Shown here one piece after another: positions 7,685 to 16,701 of a stretch of 64,000 nt of DNA. Made by a program: the position numbers and the translations under genes. The notes below the pieces were generated by a model, which saw only the letters and a list, made by a program, of their open reading frames with translations, was not told where the DNA came from and ran no database searches. The DNA is from JALYOC01 sp036675345. GTDB lineage: Bacteria > Myxococcota > Myxococcia > Myxococcales > Myxococcaceae. Position 1 is the first letter of the stretch; each line of letters begins with the position of its first letter. The stretch is from NCBI GenBank assembly GCA_036675345.1, contig JAKFFE010000017.1:248001-312000 (forward strand), in the 5' to 3' direction.

Positions 7685-8917
7685 CTAGCGGACGGGCGTG
7701 AACAGCCGGTCGGTGCGCAGGCCGGTCCCGCCAAGCAGCCCGCTGCCCAGCCCATCCCGGGAGAGGGACAGCCAGATCACCATCGCCTTGCCCTTGATGT
7801 TTCCATAGGGGACGTAGGCCGGAGGCTGGCCCTCGCCGATGAAGCCATAGCGGCTGTCGGCGCTGCTGTCCCGGTTGTCCCCCATCACGAACACCTGGCC
7901 CTCGGGGACCACGAACGGCCCCTGCCGGGCCCGCGGACGCCGGGCCGGATCCTGGAGCACCGCGTGCGGCCGGCCGCCCAGGTCCTCCTCGAACAGGACC
8001 CGCTCCTCGGTGAACCAGTTGCCGCCCTCGTAGCGGTTGTTGACGATGAAGGCCGGGTCCACCAGGCGGCGCGGCTGCTCCTTGCCGTTGATGAACACCA
8101 CCCCCTCCACCAGCTCCACCGTGTCGCCTGGCACCCCGGCCACCCGCTTGATGAAGTCCACGCTGGTGTCCACCGGGTTGTTGAAGACGATCACGTCCCC
8201 CACCTCGGGGCGGCGGACGATCGGGAACAGCACCACGTTCACGAACGGGATCCGCACCCCGTAGATGAAGCGGTTGACGATCACGTGGTCGCCCAGGTTC
8301 AGGGTGGGCAGCATCGATCCGGTGGGGATCCGGTACGGCTCCACGAACAGGGTCCGCAGGGCCAGGACCGCCAGCAGCGTCCAGAACAGCCCCTTCACCC
8401 CCTCCACCGTGCCACGCTTGCGCCAGTTGGGCAGCGCCTTGTCCGCGGCGGCGGTGAGCTTGGTCAGCGCGCCCTCCACCGCCTCCGGATCATCCTGCAG
8501 CCGGGCGGCCTCCAGCCCGGAGGCCAGGGTGAAGATCTTCAGCCGGGTGCTCTCGTCCGGGCTCTTGCGCCGCAGCTCCCGGTCCATCTGGCCCAGCATC
8601 TCGCCGGTCTCCACCCGCAGCCGTCGCAGCTTGCGGGCCGGGGCCACCGCCAGCCGGTAGACCAGCGCGGCCAGGAACCACAGCACCATCAGCAGGCCAA
8701 AGCCCTTGATCGTCGGCTGGGCCCACGACGCGGTGGAGGGGGCCAGCTCCACCAGCAGGATGTAGGGGGCCAGGGCGATGGCGAACACCAGCAAGGGCGA
8801 CCAGAGGCTGGTGGCGCGCTCCCTCCACGCCACCTTGGCGTGGGCCGCGGACAGCTGGGGAGAGGCGGCCCGGGTCGCGGCCAGCTGCTGCAACAGGGAC
8901 TGGGGCTTGGCGCTCAC
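7685..8917 (-). CDS. lepB: Signal peptidase I with N-terminal extension
   Basis: LepB removes signal peptides from secreted proteins at the outer face of the inner membrane. At 410 residues it is longer than usual. About 165 N-terminal residues with two extra membrane segments (about 40-62 and 72-92) and a charged helical stretch precede the standard anchor. The catalytic Ser is in PTGSMLPTL (about 198), the general-base Lys in DFIKRVAGVPGD, and the GDNRDSSADSRYG box is intact. The GTG start follows the lepA stop directly, and GGAGGAG lies at the lepA end. The lepA-lepB pairing is common in bacteria. Confidence 0.94.
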   Translation of the reverse strand: MSAKPQSLLQQLAATRAASPQLSAAHAKVAWRERATSLWSPLLVFAIALAPYILLVELAPSTASWAQPTIKGFGLLMVLWFLAALVYRLAVAPARKLRRLRVETGEMLGQMDRELRRKSPDESTRLKIFTLASGLEAARLQDDPEAVEGALTKLTAAADKALPNWRKRGTVEGVKGLFWTLLAVLALRTLFVEPYRIPTGSMLPTLNLGDHVIVNRFIYGVRIPFVNVVLFPIVRRPEVGDVIVFNNPVDTSVDFIKRVAGVPGDTVELVEGVVFINGKEQPRRLVDPAFIVNNRYEGGNWFTEERVLFEEDLGGRPHAVLQDPARRPRARQGPFVVPEGQVFVMGDNRDSSADSRYGFIGEGQPPAYVPYGNIKGKAMVIWLSLSRDGLGSGLLGGTGLRTDRLFTPVR

Positions 8918-10729
8918 CTACTCCTCCGTCTTGAGGACGGCGAGGAAGGCCTCCTGGGGGATCTCCACGCTGCCCACCTGCTTCATGCGCTTCTTTCCCT
9001 CCTTCTGCTTCTCCAGGAGCTTGCGCTTGCGGCTGATGTCGCCGCCGTAGCACTTGGCGAGCACGTTCTTGCGCATCGCGGAGACGGTCTCGCGGGCGAT
9101 CACCTTGGCGCCGATCGCGGCCTGGATCGCCACCTCGAACATCTGCTTGGGGATCACCGCCTTGAGCCGCTCGGCCACCTCGCGGCCGCGCTGGTAGGCG
9201 CGATCGCGGTGGACGATGATCGCCAGCGCGTCCAGCGGCTCGCCGTTGATCAGCAGATCCAGCTTCACCAGGTCCGCCTCCTGGTAGCCCTTGAGCTCGT
9301 AGTCCAGCGAGGCGTACCCGCGGGTCACCGACTTGAGGCGATCGAAGAAGTCGAACACCACCTCCGCCAGGGGCATCTCGTAGGTGACCTGCACCCGCTT
9401 GCCGGAGGTGCCCAGGTACTTGAGATCCTTCTGCACCCCGCGGCGGTCCTGACACAGCTTGAGCACCTGCCCCAAAAAGTCGTTGGGGACGTGGATGTTC
9501 ACGGTCAGGATCGGCTCTTCCAGCAGCTTGATGTGCTGGACCGCGGGCAGCTGCGCCGGGTTGTCGATCAGCAGGATCTGATCCTGCTGGGTGGTGATCC
9601 GGTACACCACCGAGGGCGCGGTGGTGATCAGCGAGAGGTTGTACTCCCGCTCCAGCCGCTCCTGGACGATCTCCATGTGCAGCAGACCCAGGTAGCCGCA
9701 GCGGTAGCCGAACCCCAGCGCGGTGGAGCTCTCCGGCTCGTAGGTGAAGGCGGAGTCGTTCAAGGAGAGCTTGGCCAGCGCGTCGCGCAGGTTCTCGTAC
9801 TGCTCGGAGTCGATCGGGAAGATGCCGGAGAACACCATCGGCTTGACTTCCTTGAACCCGGGGAACGGCGCGTCGGTGCGGCGGGTCAGCTCGGTGAGGG
9901 TGTCCCCGACCTTGGCGTCGGAGATGTCCTTGATGTTGGCCACCAACAGGCCCACCTCGCCGGCCATCAGCGACTTCACCGGCCGGGCCTTGGGAGTCAT
10001 CACCCCCAGCTCCTGGACCTCGAACTCCTTGTTGTTGTGCCACAGCTGGATCTTCTGCTTCACCGCGACGGTGCCTTCCAGCACCCGGACCAGCATCACC
10101 ACCCCGCGGTAGCTGTCGTACCAGCTGTCGAACACCAGCGCCTTGAGCGGCGCGGCCGGATCGCCCTTGGGCGGGGGGATCTGGTCCACCACCGCCTGGA
10201 GGATCTCCAGCACGCCGATCCCCTCCTTGGCGGAGGCGGGCACCGCGCCGGAGGCCTCGATCCCGATCACGTCCTCGATCTCCGCCCGGGTCCGGTCCAC
10301 GTCCGCCGAGGGGAGGTCGATCTTGTTGATCACCGGGATGATCGACAGCTCGTGATCCAGCGCCATGTAGACGTTGGCCAGGGTCTGCGCCTCCACCCCC
10401 TGGGTGGCGTCCACCACCAGCAAGGCGCCCTCGCAGGCGGCCAGCGAGCGGGAGACCTCGTAGGCGAAGTCCACGTGTCCGGGGGTGTCGATCAGGTTCA
10501 GGACGTAGGTCTTGCCGTCCTTGGCCGTGAAGTTCATCCGGACCGTCTGGGCCTTGATGGTGATCCCGCGCTCGCGCTCCAGCTCCATGTTGTCCAGGAA
10601 CTGATCCTGCTTCTCGCGGTTGCTGACCGTGCCGGTCTTCTCCAACAGGCGGTCGGCAAGGGTCGACTTGCCGTGGTCGATGTGGGCGATGATCGAGAAG
10701 TTGCGGATGTGCGCGTTATCAGCGGGCAT
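8918..10729 (-). CDS. lepA: Elongation factor 4 (LepA), ribosome back-translocase GTPase
   Basis: This 603-residue translational GTPase is of full family length. The G1 motif is AHIDHGKSTLADRLLE, the G3 motif is DTPGHVDF and the G4 motif is NKIDLPSA. EF-G-like domains follow, and the LepA-specific C-terminal domain ends in AIGAKVIARETVSAMRKNVLAKCYGGD-type sequence. It acts on stalled or mistranslocated ribosomes and starts the operon running through lepB to carA. No convincing promoter or terminator was found in the 119 bases between this gene and the glycosyltransferase stop-to-start gap. Confidence 0.97.
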   Translation of the reverse strand: MPADNAHIRNFSIIAHIDHGKSTLADRLLEKTGTVSNREKQDQFLDNMELERERGITIKAQTVRMNFTAKDGKTYVLNLIDTPGHVDFAYEVSRSLAACEGALLVVDATQGVEAQTLANVYMALDHELSIIPVINKIDLPSADVDRTRAEIEDVIGIEASGAVPASAKEGIGVLEILQAVVDQIPPPKGDPAAPLKALVFDSWYDSYRGVVMLVRVLEGTVAVKQKIQLWHNNKEFEVQELGVMTPKARPVKSLMAGEVGLLVANIKDISDAKVGDTLTELTRRTDAPFPGFKEVKPMVFSGIFPIDSEQYENLRDALAKLSLNDSAFTYEPESSTALGFGYRCGYLGLLHMEIVQERLEREYNLSLITTAPSVVYRITTQQDQILLIDNPAQLPAVQHIKLLEEPILTVNIHVPNDFLGQVLKLCQDRRGVQKDLKYLGTSGKRVQVTYEMPLAEVVFDFFDRLKSVTRGYASLDYELKGYQEADLVKLDLLINGEPLDALAIIVHRDRAYQRGREVAERLKAVIPKQMFEVAIQAAIGAKVIARETVSAMRKNVLAKCYGGDISRKRKLLEKQKEGKKRMKQVGSVEIPQEAFLAVLKTEE

Positions 10730-10848
10730 TTCGGCGCGCGAAGTAGCACCTGGGAGGGGCGAAAGCTACAGGGGCGAGGGTCGGTGGCCGGGACCGGACC
10801 CCTCCCGCCGCAAGCCCCCGGTCGGACGCCAGTTGCCCCTGGGGGAGC

Positions 10849-11955
10849 CTACGCCTGCTTCCGGAGACGCTCCGCTTCCTGAGGGGGCGGTTGATCCGAC
10901 GCGCCCGCCTGCTTCCAACCGGTGGGCCCCAGTCCCTCCGCCTCCACGCCGGCCACCCTCAGGCGGGGCAGGCCCACCCCGACCCCGGCGGTTGGAGTCG
11001 CAACGACCGCCTCACGCAGGGCGGCCCGGAAGGCCTTGCCGAGGACCGCCCCCACCGGGGTGGAGGCGAACCTGGCAACCGCGGCCCAGGGTTGGAGCAG
11101 CGAGCGGTCGGCCCCGAAGCGTTCCAGGATCGCCGCCGCCTCCTCCCACCGCCCCCAGTAGGACAGCATGCAGGCAGTCTTGGAGGCGCGGATCGCCAGT
11201 ACCTGGCGCAGCAGCGGCCTCAGCTTTCCGGGGCAGCAGGCCTCCAGCTCCTCCGGATGCTGCAGGAAGGGTTCGACCGGACGGGCACCCTTGAGGTTCT
11301 TGGACAGCGCGCTGGCCTCGGTGTGGAAGCGGACCAGCGGCTCGGTGCGGAACAGGACCTGCTCATTGAGCAGCACCTTGAGCCACAGGAAGGCATCCTC
11401 GCCGTAGAGACAGCGGGTGCGGGAGAAGAAGCCTCCGTGCTTCTCCAGGACCTGCCGGCGGGCCACGGTGGCCCAGGGATTCATGTACGCCAGCGCATGC
11501 ACCAGTTGCAGCGGGGACAGCTGCGGGCCCACCTCGAGCACGCCATCGCGGATTCCCCGCCGACGCCATTGACGATCGCGGGAGATCCCGGACGGATATT
11601 CGAAGTAGCCGCAGACGGCCACCGCCACCCGGGGACCGGCCGCCTCCAGCGCCGCCAGGTTCCGCTCCAGGAAGCGGGGCAGCCACTCATCGTCCGCGTC
11701 CAAAAAGGCGACGAACTCACCGCGGGCCTCGGCGATCCCGCGGTTGCGCGCCGCTCCCGGACCGGCGTTGGCCTGGCGCACCAGGCGGAAGCGGGGATCG
11801 GGGTAGTCGGCGACCACCTCTCCGCTTCCGTCGGTGGAGCCGTCGTCCACCACGATCACTTCGAAGTCGGAGAACGTCTGGGCGGCGATCGAATCCAGCG
11901 ACCGGCGCACCCAGGGAGCCTTGTTGTACAGCGGCACCACCACCGAGACCTTCAT
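10849..11955 (-). CDS. Family 2 glycosyltransferase
   Basis: The 368-residue protein has a GT-A fold. It begins MKVSVVVPLYNKAPWVRRSL, with the nucleotide-binding VVDDGSTDGS (about 37-46) and the metal-binding FLDADDEW (about 85-92). The C-terminal third has no recognised motif and no membrane segment, so it is probably a cytoplasmic transferase adding a sugar to a lipid-linked glycan. The ATG overlaps the preceding GT4 stop (ATGA), making it the last gene of the polysaccharide run. The donor and acceptor cannot be told. Confidence 0.88.
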   Translation of the reverse strand: MKVSVVVPLYNKAPWVRRSLDSIAAQTFSDFEVIVVDDGSTDGSGEVVADYPDPRFRLVRQANAGPGAARNRGIAEARGEFVAFLDADDEWLPRFLERNLAALEAAGPRVAVAVCGYFEYPSGISRDRQWRRRGIRDGVLEVGPQLSPLQLVHALAYMNPWATVARRQVLEKHGGFFSRTRCLYGEDAFLWLKVLLNEQVLFRTEPLVRFHTEASALSKNLKGARPVEPFLQHPEELEACCPGKLRPLLRQVLAIRASKTACMLSYWGRWEEAAAILERFGADRSLLQPWAAVARFASTPVGAVLGKAFRAALREAVVATPTAGVGVGLPRLRVAGVEAEGLGPTGWKQAGASDQPPPQEAERLRKQA

Positions 11956-13079
11956 CGACCATCCTTCGCTGTCTGAACTGCGAACGTCCGTCCAGCCCGG
12001 GTCAGGGCCGGCGCGTAGAGCAAGTCGGCGTAGCGCTCCGCCATGGACTCCAGGGCGTAGTCGCGGCGCACCGTTTGAAGTGCCTTCTGGGTCAGCGCCG
12101 CGAGGGGGTCCCCACCCCGCAGCCCAAGCTCCAGCGCGGCCGCCAATCCCTCCACGTCCGAGGGCGCGACCAGCAGCCCGGCGCCATCCCGCAACATGGT
12201 GGGCAGCTCCCCCACCCGGCTCGCCACCAGCGGACGGCCGGCGGCCATCGCCTCCAGCGCCACCAGCGGCACCCCTTCGGTGAGCGAGGGCATCGCGATC
12301 ACGTCCGCCGCGGCGTACACGCTCCGGGTCTTCCCCACGAAGCCCAGCCAGCGGACGTCCAGGCCCTGCGCCCGTTCCTGCAATTCGGCCCGGAGCGCAC
12401 CGTCGCCCGCTGCCAGCAGGATCGGCCGCGGAGACAGCCGGCGCACGGCATCGATCAGCGTCGCGTGCCCCTTCTCCACCGAGAGCCGCCCGACGATCGC
12501 CACCACCTTGGCGTCGGCAGCAACGCCTAGCTCGGAACGGGCAGCTGCCCGCTCTGCGTCGGAGCAGGGCTGGCTCAGCGGGATCCCATTGGGGATGTGG
12601 TGGACCGGGGCGGTGCGGATCCACCGGGACAGCTTCCGGGCCAGCGGCGCGGACACCGCCGCGACGGCCTGGGTGAAGTTCCCCAGCCCCCGGGCCAGCG
12701 CCTCGTAGGCGATCAGCGCCGGGGTGGCCGCGGTGTCCCCGTGGAAGGTGGCCACCACCGGCACCCGGGACCGCCGGGCGGCCAGCAGCCCCAGGGCCAG
12801 GCTCTTGTAGTCATGGGCGTGGATGACGGCGATGTCCTCCTCCGCCAGGCGCCTCCCCAGCGCGGCGGCCGCGGCCAGGTCCGCCTTTCCGTCGCTCTGG
12901 ATCCGCCAGTGGGGAAGACCGCGGCGTGCGGCCTCCTCGCCCAGCTCGTCCTGCTCACCCCGGACGATGCTGCCGATCACCGGCTCCAGCGGCAGCCGGG
13001 TGGCGCCCGCCAGCTCCAGCAAGGCCCGGTCGGCGCCGTACAGCCCACAGCTGGAGCGGAGGTGGAGGACCCGGATCAC
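11952..13079 (-). CDS. Family 4 glycosyltransferase
   Basis: This is a 375-residue GT-B retaining glycosyltransferase. An N-terminal acceptor domain (LRSSCGLYGADRALLELAG, then HAHDYKSLALGLLAARR) is followed by a C-terminal donor domain with GRLSVEKGHATLIDA. The EX7E signature is in SLTEGVPLVALEAMAAGRP (about 270). It probably extends a surface polysaccharide. The GTG start overlaps the previous gene by GTGA, and its stop overlaps the GT2 start, so the three transferases are translationally coupled. Confidence 0.9.
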   Translation of the reverse strand: MIRVLHLRSSCGLYGADRALLELAGATRLPLEPVIGSIVRGEQDELGEEAARRGLPHWRIQSDGKADLAAAAALGRRLAEEDIAVIHAHDYKSLALGLLAARRSRVPVVATFHGDTAATPALIAYEALARGLGNFTQAVAAVSAPLARKLSRWIRTAPVHHIPNGIPLSQPCSDAERAAARSELGVAADAKVVAIVGRLSVEKGHATLIDAVRRLSPRPILLAAGDGALRAELQERAQGLDVRWLGFVGKTRSVYAAADVIAMPSLTEGVPLVALEAMAAGRPLVASRVGELPTMLRDGAGLLVAPSDVEGLAAALELGLRGGDPLAALTQKALQTVRRDYALESMAERYADLLYAPALTRAGRTFAVQTAKDGR

Positions 13080-14206
13080 TTGAACGCTCCGATCGCGCCC
13101 AGCGGCGGCGACTCGCCTCGCAGCGAGCGGTACAGCGCCGCGTAGCTCTGGACCATGGCCGACACCGAGAACTGCTGGGAGTGCGCGCGGGCGTGGCGGC
13201 CCATCCGGGTGCGGAGCTCCGGGTCGTCCAGCAGCCGCAAGATCGCCGCGGCCAGCTCGGGCTGTTCGCTCGGCGGCACCAGCAGCGCGGTCTGCTGGTG
13301 GAGGTGGATCTCCCGCATCGCCGGCAGGCCCTGGGCCACGGTGGGCAGCGCGGCGGCCATCGCCTCCAGCATCGCCAACGACCGGCCCTCCCGGCGGGAG
13401 GGCTGGACGTAGACGTCCATCCCGGCCAGCAGCGAGGTCGCGTCCACCACCTCGCCCAGGAAGTGGACCCGGCCGTCGCCCTCCGCCCTGAGCCGCAGCT
13501 GGGGCTCTTGCGGGCCCTTGCCAATCAGCACCAGGTGCACCTCCTCCCGACCGGCGAGGTCCCGGCAGAAGGCGTCCACCAGCAGGTCCACGCCCTTCTC
13601 CGGATGCAGCCGGCCCAGGTAGCCGACCACCTTCGCCTCAGGGGGGACGCCCATCCGGACCCGCGCCCGCAGGCGATCCGCGGACGAGGGTTCGACGCCG
13701 ATCGGGACCCCGTTGCCGATCAGCTCGATCCTCGCCGAGGCTGGCGCCCAGTCCCGCACACAGGAGAGGACCTGGTCGCCGCACGCCACCAGCGCGTCGG
13801 TCACCAGCGCCGCCCCCACCGCCGCGCCCCGTTGCAGCCCCCTGGGCGTGGTGATCTGATGGAAGGTCACCGCGGTCTTCACCCCCGGCGCCAACGCCCG
13901 GGCGGCCACCGAGTTGAGCCAGGGGCCGTGGTCGTGCGCGTGGACCACGTCGATCTGCTGATCGCGCAACACCCGGGCGATGCCGGAGATCGTGGACAGG
14001 GACATCCCCCGCCCCGGCAGGTGGGTGGTGGGGATCTGCTTGTCCCGCAGGACCTCCCGAACGACGCCGTCGGTCCCAAACGCGATCACGTGGGGTTCAA
14101 TGCCGAACGCCCGGCCCGTCTCGCACAGACGGACCACCACCTGCTCGAGTCCTCCCATCATCAGGCCGTGCAGGACGTGCGCGACCCGAAGCATCCCATC
14201 GGCCAT
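13076..14206 (-). CDS. Family 4 glycosyltransferase
   Basis: This second GT4 enzyme (376 residues) begins with HVLHGLMMGGLEQVVVRLCE, typical of exopolysaccharide transferases. It has VVHAHDHGPWLNSVAAR in the acceptor domain, GYLGRLHPEKGVDLLVDAF in the donor domain, and an EX7E site in PSRREGRSLAMLEAMAAA. The ATG has GGAGG five bases upstream. It is the first of three coupled glycosyltransferase genes and lies about 310 bases after the epimerase gene, separated by a hairpin. Confidence 0.9.
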   Translation of the reverse strand: MADGMLRVAHVLHGLMMGGLEQVVVRLCETGRAFGIEPHVIAFGTDGVVREVLRDKQIPTTHLPGRGMSLSTISGIARVLRDQQIDVVHAHDHGPWLNSVAARALAPGVKTAVTFHQITTPRGLQRGAAVGAALVTDALVACGDQVLSCVRDWAPASARIELIGNGVPIGVEPSSADRLRARVRMGVPPEAKVVGYLGRLHPEKGVDLLVDAFCRDLAGREEVHLVLIGKGPQEPQLRLRAEGDGRVHFLGEVVDATSLLAGMDVYVQPSRREGRSLAMLEAMAAALPTVAQGLPAMREIHLHQQTALLVPPSEQPELAAAILRLLDDPELRTRMGRHARAHSQQFSVSAMVQSYAALYRSLRGESPPLGAIGAFK

Positions 14207-14517
14207 CTACCCCTCCGGACGCGACAAGGTAAGCAGGCCGACCTCCCTGCCAACCTCCCCGCCCAAAGATCGACCCCCACTGCACAGTCGAGACCTGGGA
14301 TCGATGCGTACCGGGCTTGGCGATTGCTGCTGAGGGGGGAGCCGCTCCACCCGCCCGCGCCTTCGCCGACGCCGCGGCGCTGCTCTCGGGGGACAGGCCC
14401 GCCTCCCGGGGCAGCCCCTCGCGCAGTGGCGCCCGCAACGCAGAGACGCCGCACCTGGGTCTCAGGCGCGGCGTCTCGGGTGCGGCTCTCAGCAAGCCGG
14501 GGTGGCCCGGCTCTTGT
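14207..14517 (-). terminator. Intergenic region with a strong hairpin after the epimerase gene
   Basis: No gene is seen in these 311 bases. A hairpin with 10-bp outer arms (14443-14452 and 14468-14477, GAGACGCCGC and its complement) continues into an inner CCTG/CAGG stem (14454-14457 and 14463-14466). It lies 41 bases past the epimerase stop. There is no T-run after it, so it may pause or protect the transcript, or need Rho, rather than be a classic terminator. The rest probably holds the promoter of the glycosyltransferase trio. Confidence 0.45.
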
Positions 14518-15444
14518 TTAGTGCTTCGCCTTCTCCCGGAAGAACTCGATCGTCTGGCGCAGACCCTCTTCCACGCCGACCTTCGGCTCCCAGCCCAGGA
14601 CCTTCCTGGCCAGCGAGTTGTCGATGCAGGAGCGCAGCTGCTCGCCCGGCTTGCCCTCGGCGTGGGTGACCGGCGCGGTGGAGCCGGCGGCCTTGGCCAG
14701 CAGCTCGTAGAGGCGGTTGATGTCGGTCTCCACCCCGGTGCCGATGTTGGCCGGGCCGACGTAGTCGTTCATCGCCGCCAGGAAGTTGGCGCGGGCCACC
14801 TCCGGCCCGAAGACGAAGTCGCGGCTCTGCTTGCCGGTACCGAAGATGGTGCAGGGCTTCCCGCTCACCAACCGCTGGCTGAAGATCGCCACCACCCCAG
14901 CCTCGCCGTGAGGGTTCTGCCGCGGGCCGTAGACGTTCGCGTACCGCAGCGCCACGTAGGGCAGCTTGTACTGTGCCCGGTAGTAGCCCAGGTACAGCTC
15001 GCCGGAGGCCTTGGACACCCCATACGGGGAGACCGGCCGGGTGGCGTGGTTCTCCTTGGCGGGGAACTCGTCCTGCTCGCCGTAGATCGCCCCACCGGTA
15101 GAGCTGAAGATGAACTTCTTGAGCGGCACCTGCCGGGCGGCCTCCAGCAGGTTCAGCATCCCCAGGATGTTGGCCTCCGCGTCGAAGCGCGGATCCTCCA
15201 CCGAGCGGCGCACGTCCATCTGCGCGGCCAGGTGGCAGATCACCTGCGGCTTCTCGGCCAGGATCAGCTTGGCCGCCTCCGGCGAGCGGATGTCCAGCTC
15301 CGCCAGGCGGACCTTGGAATGCAGGTTCTCCTTCTTGCCGGAGGAGAGGTTGTCCAGGGCGATCACCTCATGCCCGTCGTTCACGAACTGATCGCACACA
15401 TGCGATCCGATGAACCCTGCTCCGCCGGTAACCAGAACCTTCAC
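14518..15444 (-). CDS. NAD-dependent sugar-nucleotide epimerase (UDP-glucose 4-epimerase-like)
   Basis: The 308-residue extended SDR protein has the Rossmann motif VTGGAGFIGSHVC (6-18), FSSTGGAIYGE carrying the catalytic Ser/Thr region, and the YxxxK pair in SPYGVSKASGE (about 146-156). The overall pattern (PRQNPHGEAGVVAIF, FVFGPEVARA) fits GalE/WcaG-type epimerases acting on UDP- or GDP-hexose. It follows the UDP-glucuronate decarboxylase by 50 bases in the same direction, supporting a joint role in providing sugars for the transferases downstream. Confidence 0.9.
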   Translation of the reverse strand: MKVLVTGGAGFIGSHVCDQFVNDGHEVIALDNLSSGKKENLHSKVRLAELDIRSPEAAKLILAEKPQVICHLAAQMDVRRSVEDPRFDAEANILGMLNLLEAARQVPLKKFIFSSTGGAIYGEQDEFPAKENHATRPVSPYGVSKASGELYLGYYRAQYKLPYVALRYANVYGPRQNPHGEAGVVAIFSQRLVSGKPCTIFGTGKQSRDFVFGPEVARANFLAAMNDYVGPANIGTGVETDINRLYELLAKAAGSTAPVTHAEGKPGEQLRSCIDNSLARKVLGWEPKVGVEEGLRQTIEFFREKAKH

Positions 15445-15494
15445 GTTGAGACTCCTGTGTGGAATGCGCAGGCAAGCTAGGGACGGATGGATCC

Positions 15495-16478
15495 CTAGGC
15501 AATGCTCTGGAAGTAGCGAATGGTCTCCTGGAGACCCTTTTCCAGCGAGACCCGGGGCTCCCAGCCCAAAAGCGCCTTGGCCCGGGTGATGTCCGGCTTG
15601 CGCTGCTTGGGATCATCCTGGGGATAGGGCTTGTAGGTCAGCCCCACCTTCATGTTCAGCGCCGAGCGGATCGCGTCCGCGAACTCCAGGATGGTCATCT
15701 CTCGCGGGTTGCCGATGTTCACCGGCCTCCAGCGTTCTTCCTCCGGGCCGTCGTAGAGGGCCAGGCGGCAGATCCCGTCGATCAGGTCACTGGCGTAGCA
15801 GAAGGACCGGGTCTGCTTGCCGTCGCCGAAGATGGTCAGGTCCTTGCCCCGCAGCGCCTGTCCCACGAAGGCCGGCACCACCCGCCCATCCTCCAGCCGC
15901 ATCCGCGGGCCGTAGGTGTTGAAGATCCGGACGATGCGGGTGTCCACCCCCAGCTTGCGGTTGTAGGCGCAGGTGATCGCCTCTCCGTAGCGCTTGGCCT
16001 CGTCGTACACCGAGCGGGGGCCGATCGGGTTCACGTTCCCCCAGTACTCCTCGGTCTGCGGATGCACCGTGGGATCGCCGTACACCTCGGAGGTGGAGGC
16101 CTGCAGGAAGACCGCCTTGTTGGCCCGGGCCAGCTTCAACCCGTTCTCGGTGCCAATCGAACCCACCCGCAGGGTCTCCAGCGGGATCTGCAGGTAGTCG
16201 ATCGGGGAGGCCGGGGAGGCCATGTTGAAGACGAAGTCCACCTTGCCTTCGACCTGAAGCCCCTCGGTGATGTCCTGCTTGAGAAAGGAGAACCGGGGGT
16301 TCTTCTTCAACTCAACGATGTTGCGCTCGCTGCCGGTGAGCAGGCTGTCCACCGCGACGGCGGCTGCGGCACCATCCGCCAGCACGCGATCGATCAGGTG
16401 TGACCCCAAAAATCCCGCGCCGCCGAGGACGACGACGCGCTTGCCTTCAAAAGTACCCGCCATGATGCGGGCGCTCAT
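15495..16478 (-). CDS. UDP-glucuronate decarboxylase (UDP-xylose synthase) type SDR
   Basis: This 327-residue extended SDR has GGAGFLGSHLI (19-29), the diagnostic ASTSEVYGDPTVHPQTEEYW and the catalytic RSVYDEAKRYGEA motif. These are hallmarks of UXS enzymes that make UDP-xylose from UDP-glucuronate; dTDP-glucose dehydratases differ here. The ATG at 16478 has almost no Shine-Dalgarno, and the ATG at 16463 is an alternative start. It lies three bases after the ribbon-helix-helix gene, so that regulator may be co-transcribed with the polysaccharide genes. Confidence 0.9.
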   Translation of the reverse strand: MSARIMAGTFEGKRVVVLGGAGFLGSHLIDRVLADGAAAAVAVDSLLTGSERNIVELKKNPRFSFLKQDITEGLQVEGKVDFVFNMASPASPIDYLQIPLETLRVGSIGTENGLKLARANKAVFLQASTSEVYGDPTVHPQTEEYWGNVNPIGPRSVYDEAKRYGEAITCAYNRKLGVDTRIVRIFNTYGPRMRLEDGRVVPAFVGQALRGKDLTIFGDGKQTRSFCYASDLIDGICRLALYDGPEEERWRPVNIGNPREMTILEFADAIRSALNMKVGLTYKPYPQDDPKQRKPDITRAKALLGWEPRVSLEKGLQETIRYFQSIA

Positions 16479-16481
16479 AAC

Positions 16482-16661
16482 CTACAGATCGTCGAAGGTC
16501 ACCTGTCCAGGCAGCAGGCCCTTGTACCGCTCGAGGACGAGATCGATCCCCTGGCGGATGTACTCGGCGACCGGCACCTTGGTCTTGTGGTTGAGCAGCT
16601 TCAACGCCTCGTTCTGCTCGGGCGTAATGTAGATGGTGGTGCTGATCTTCTTCCTGGCCAT
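16482..16661 (-). CDS. Ribbon-helix-helix (CopG/MetJ-type) DNA-binding regulator
   Basis: This short gene encodes 59 residues beginning MARKKISTTIYITPEQNEAL. A beta strand (STTIYI) is followed by helix, turn and helix (PEQNEALKLLNHKT, VPVAEYIRQGIDLVLERY), exactly the RHH_1 layout. RHH proteins are dimers that insert the beta ribbon into the DNA major groove, usually at repeated short boxes. There is no Shine-Dalgarno. A good promoter lies at 16673-16701, so the leader would be about 5 bases. It lies immediately before the UDP-glucuronate decarboxylase gene, and autoregulation is likely (see promoter entry). Confidence 0.85.
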   Translation of the reverse strand: MARKKISTTIYITPEQNEALKLLNHKTKVPVAEYIRQGIDLVLERYKGLLPGQVTFDDL

Positions 16662-16666
16662 GACAG

Positions 16667-16701
16667 TACGTGAAAATATGTCGACCTACGTGCGTCGTCA
16701 A
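16667..16701 (-). promoter_or_regulatory. Promoter of the RHH gene with two CACGTA operator-like boxes
   Basis: On the minus strand TTGACG (16701-16696), a 17-base spacer and TATTTT (16678-16673) form a good sigma-70-type promoter. CACGTA occurs in the spacer (16692-16687) and again just after the -10 (16672-16667). The copies are 20 bp apart, about two helical turns, and in the same orientation. That fits repeated binding by an RHH dimer pair that would block RNA polymerase. The start codon of the plus-strand lipoprotein (16678) lies inside this promoter. Confidence 0.55.

Noticed and set aside
16633..16677. Upstream start for the Asp-rich lipoprotein
   Set aside because: It would overlap the RHH gene and place non-signal residues before the lipobox signal peptide.
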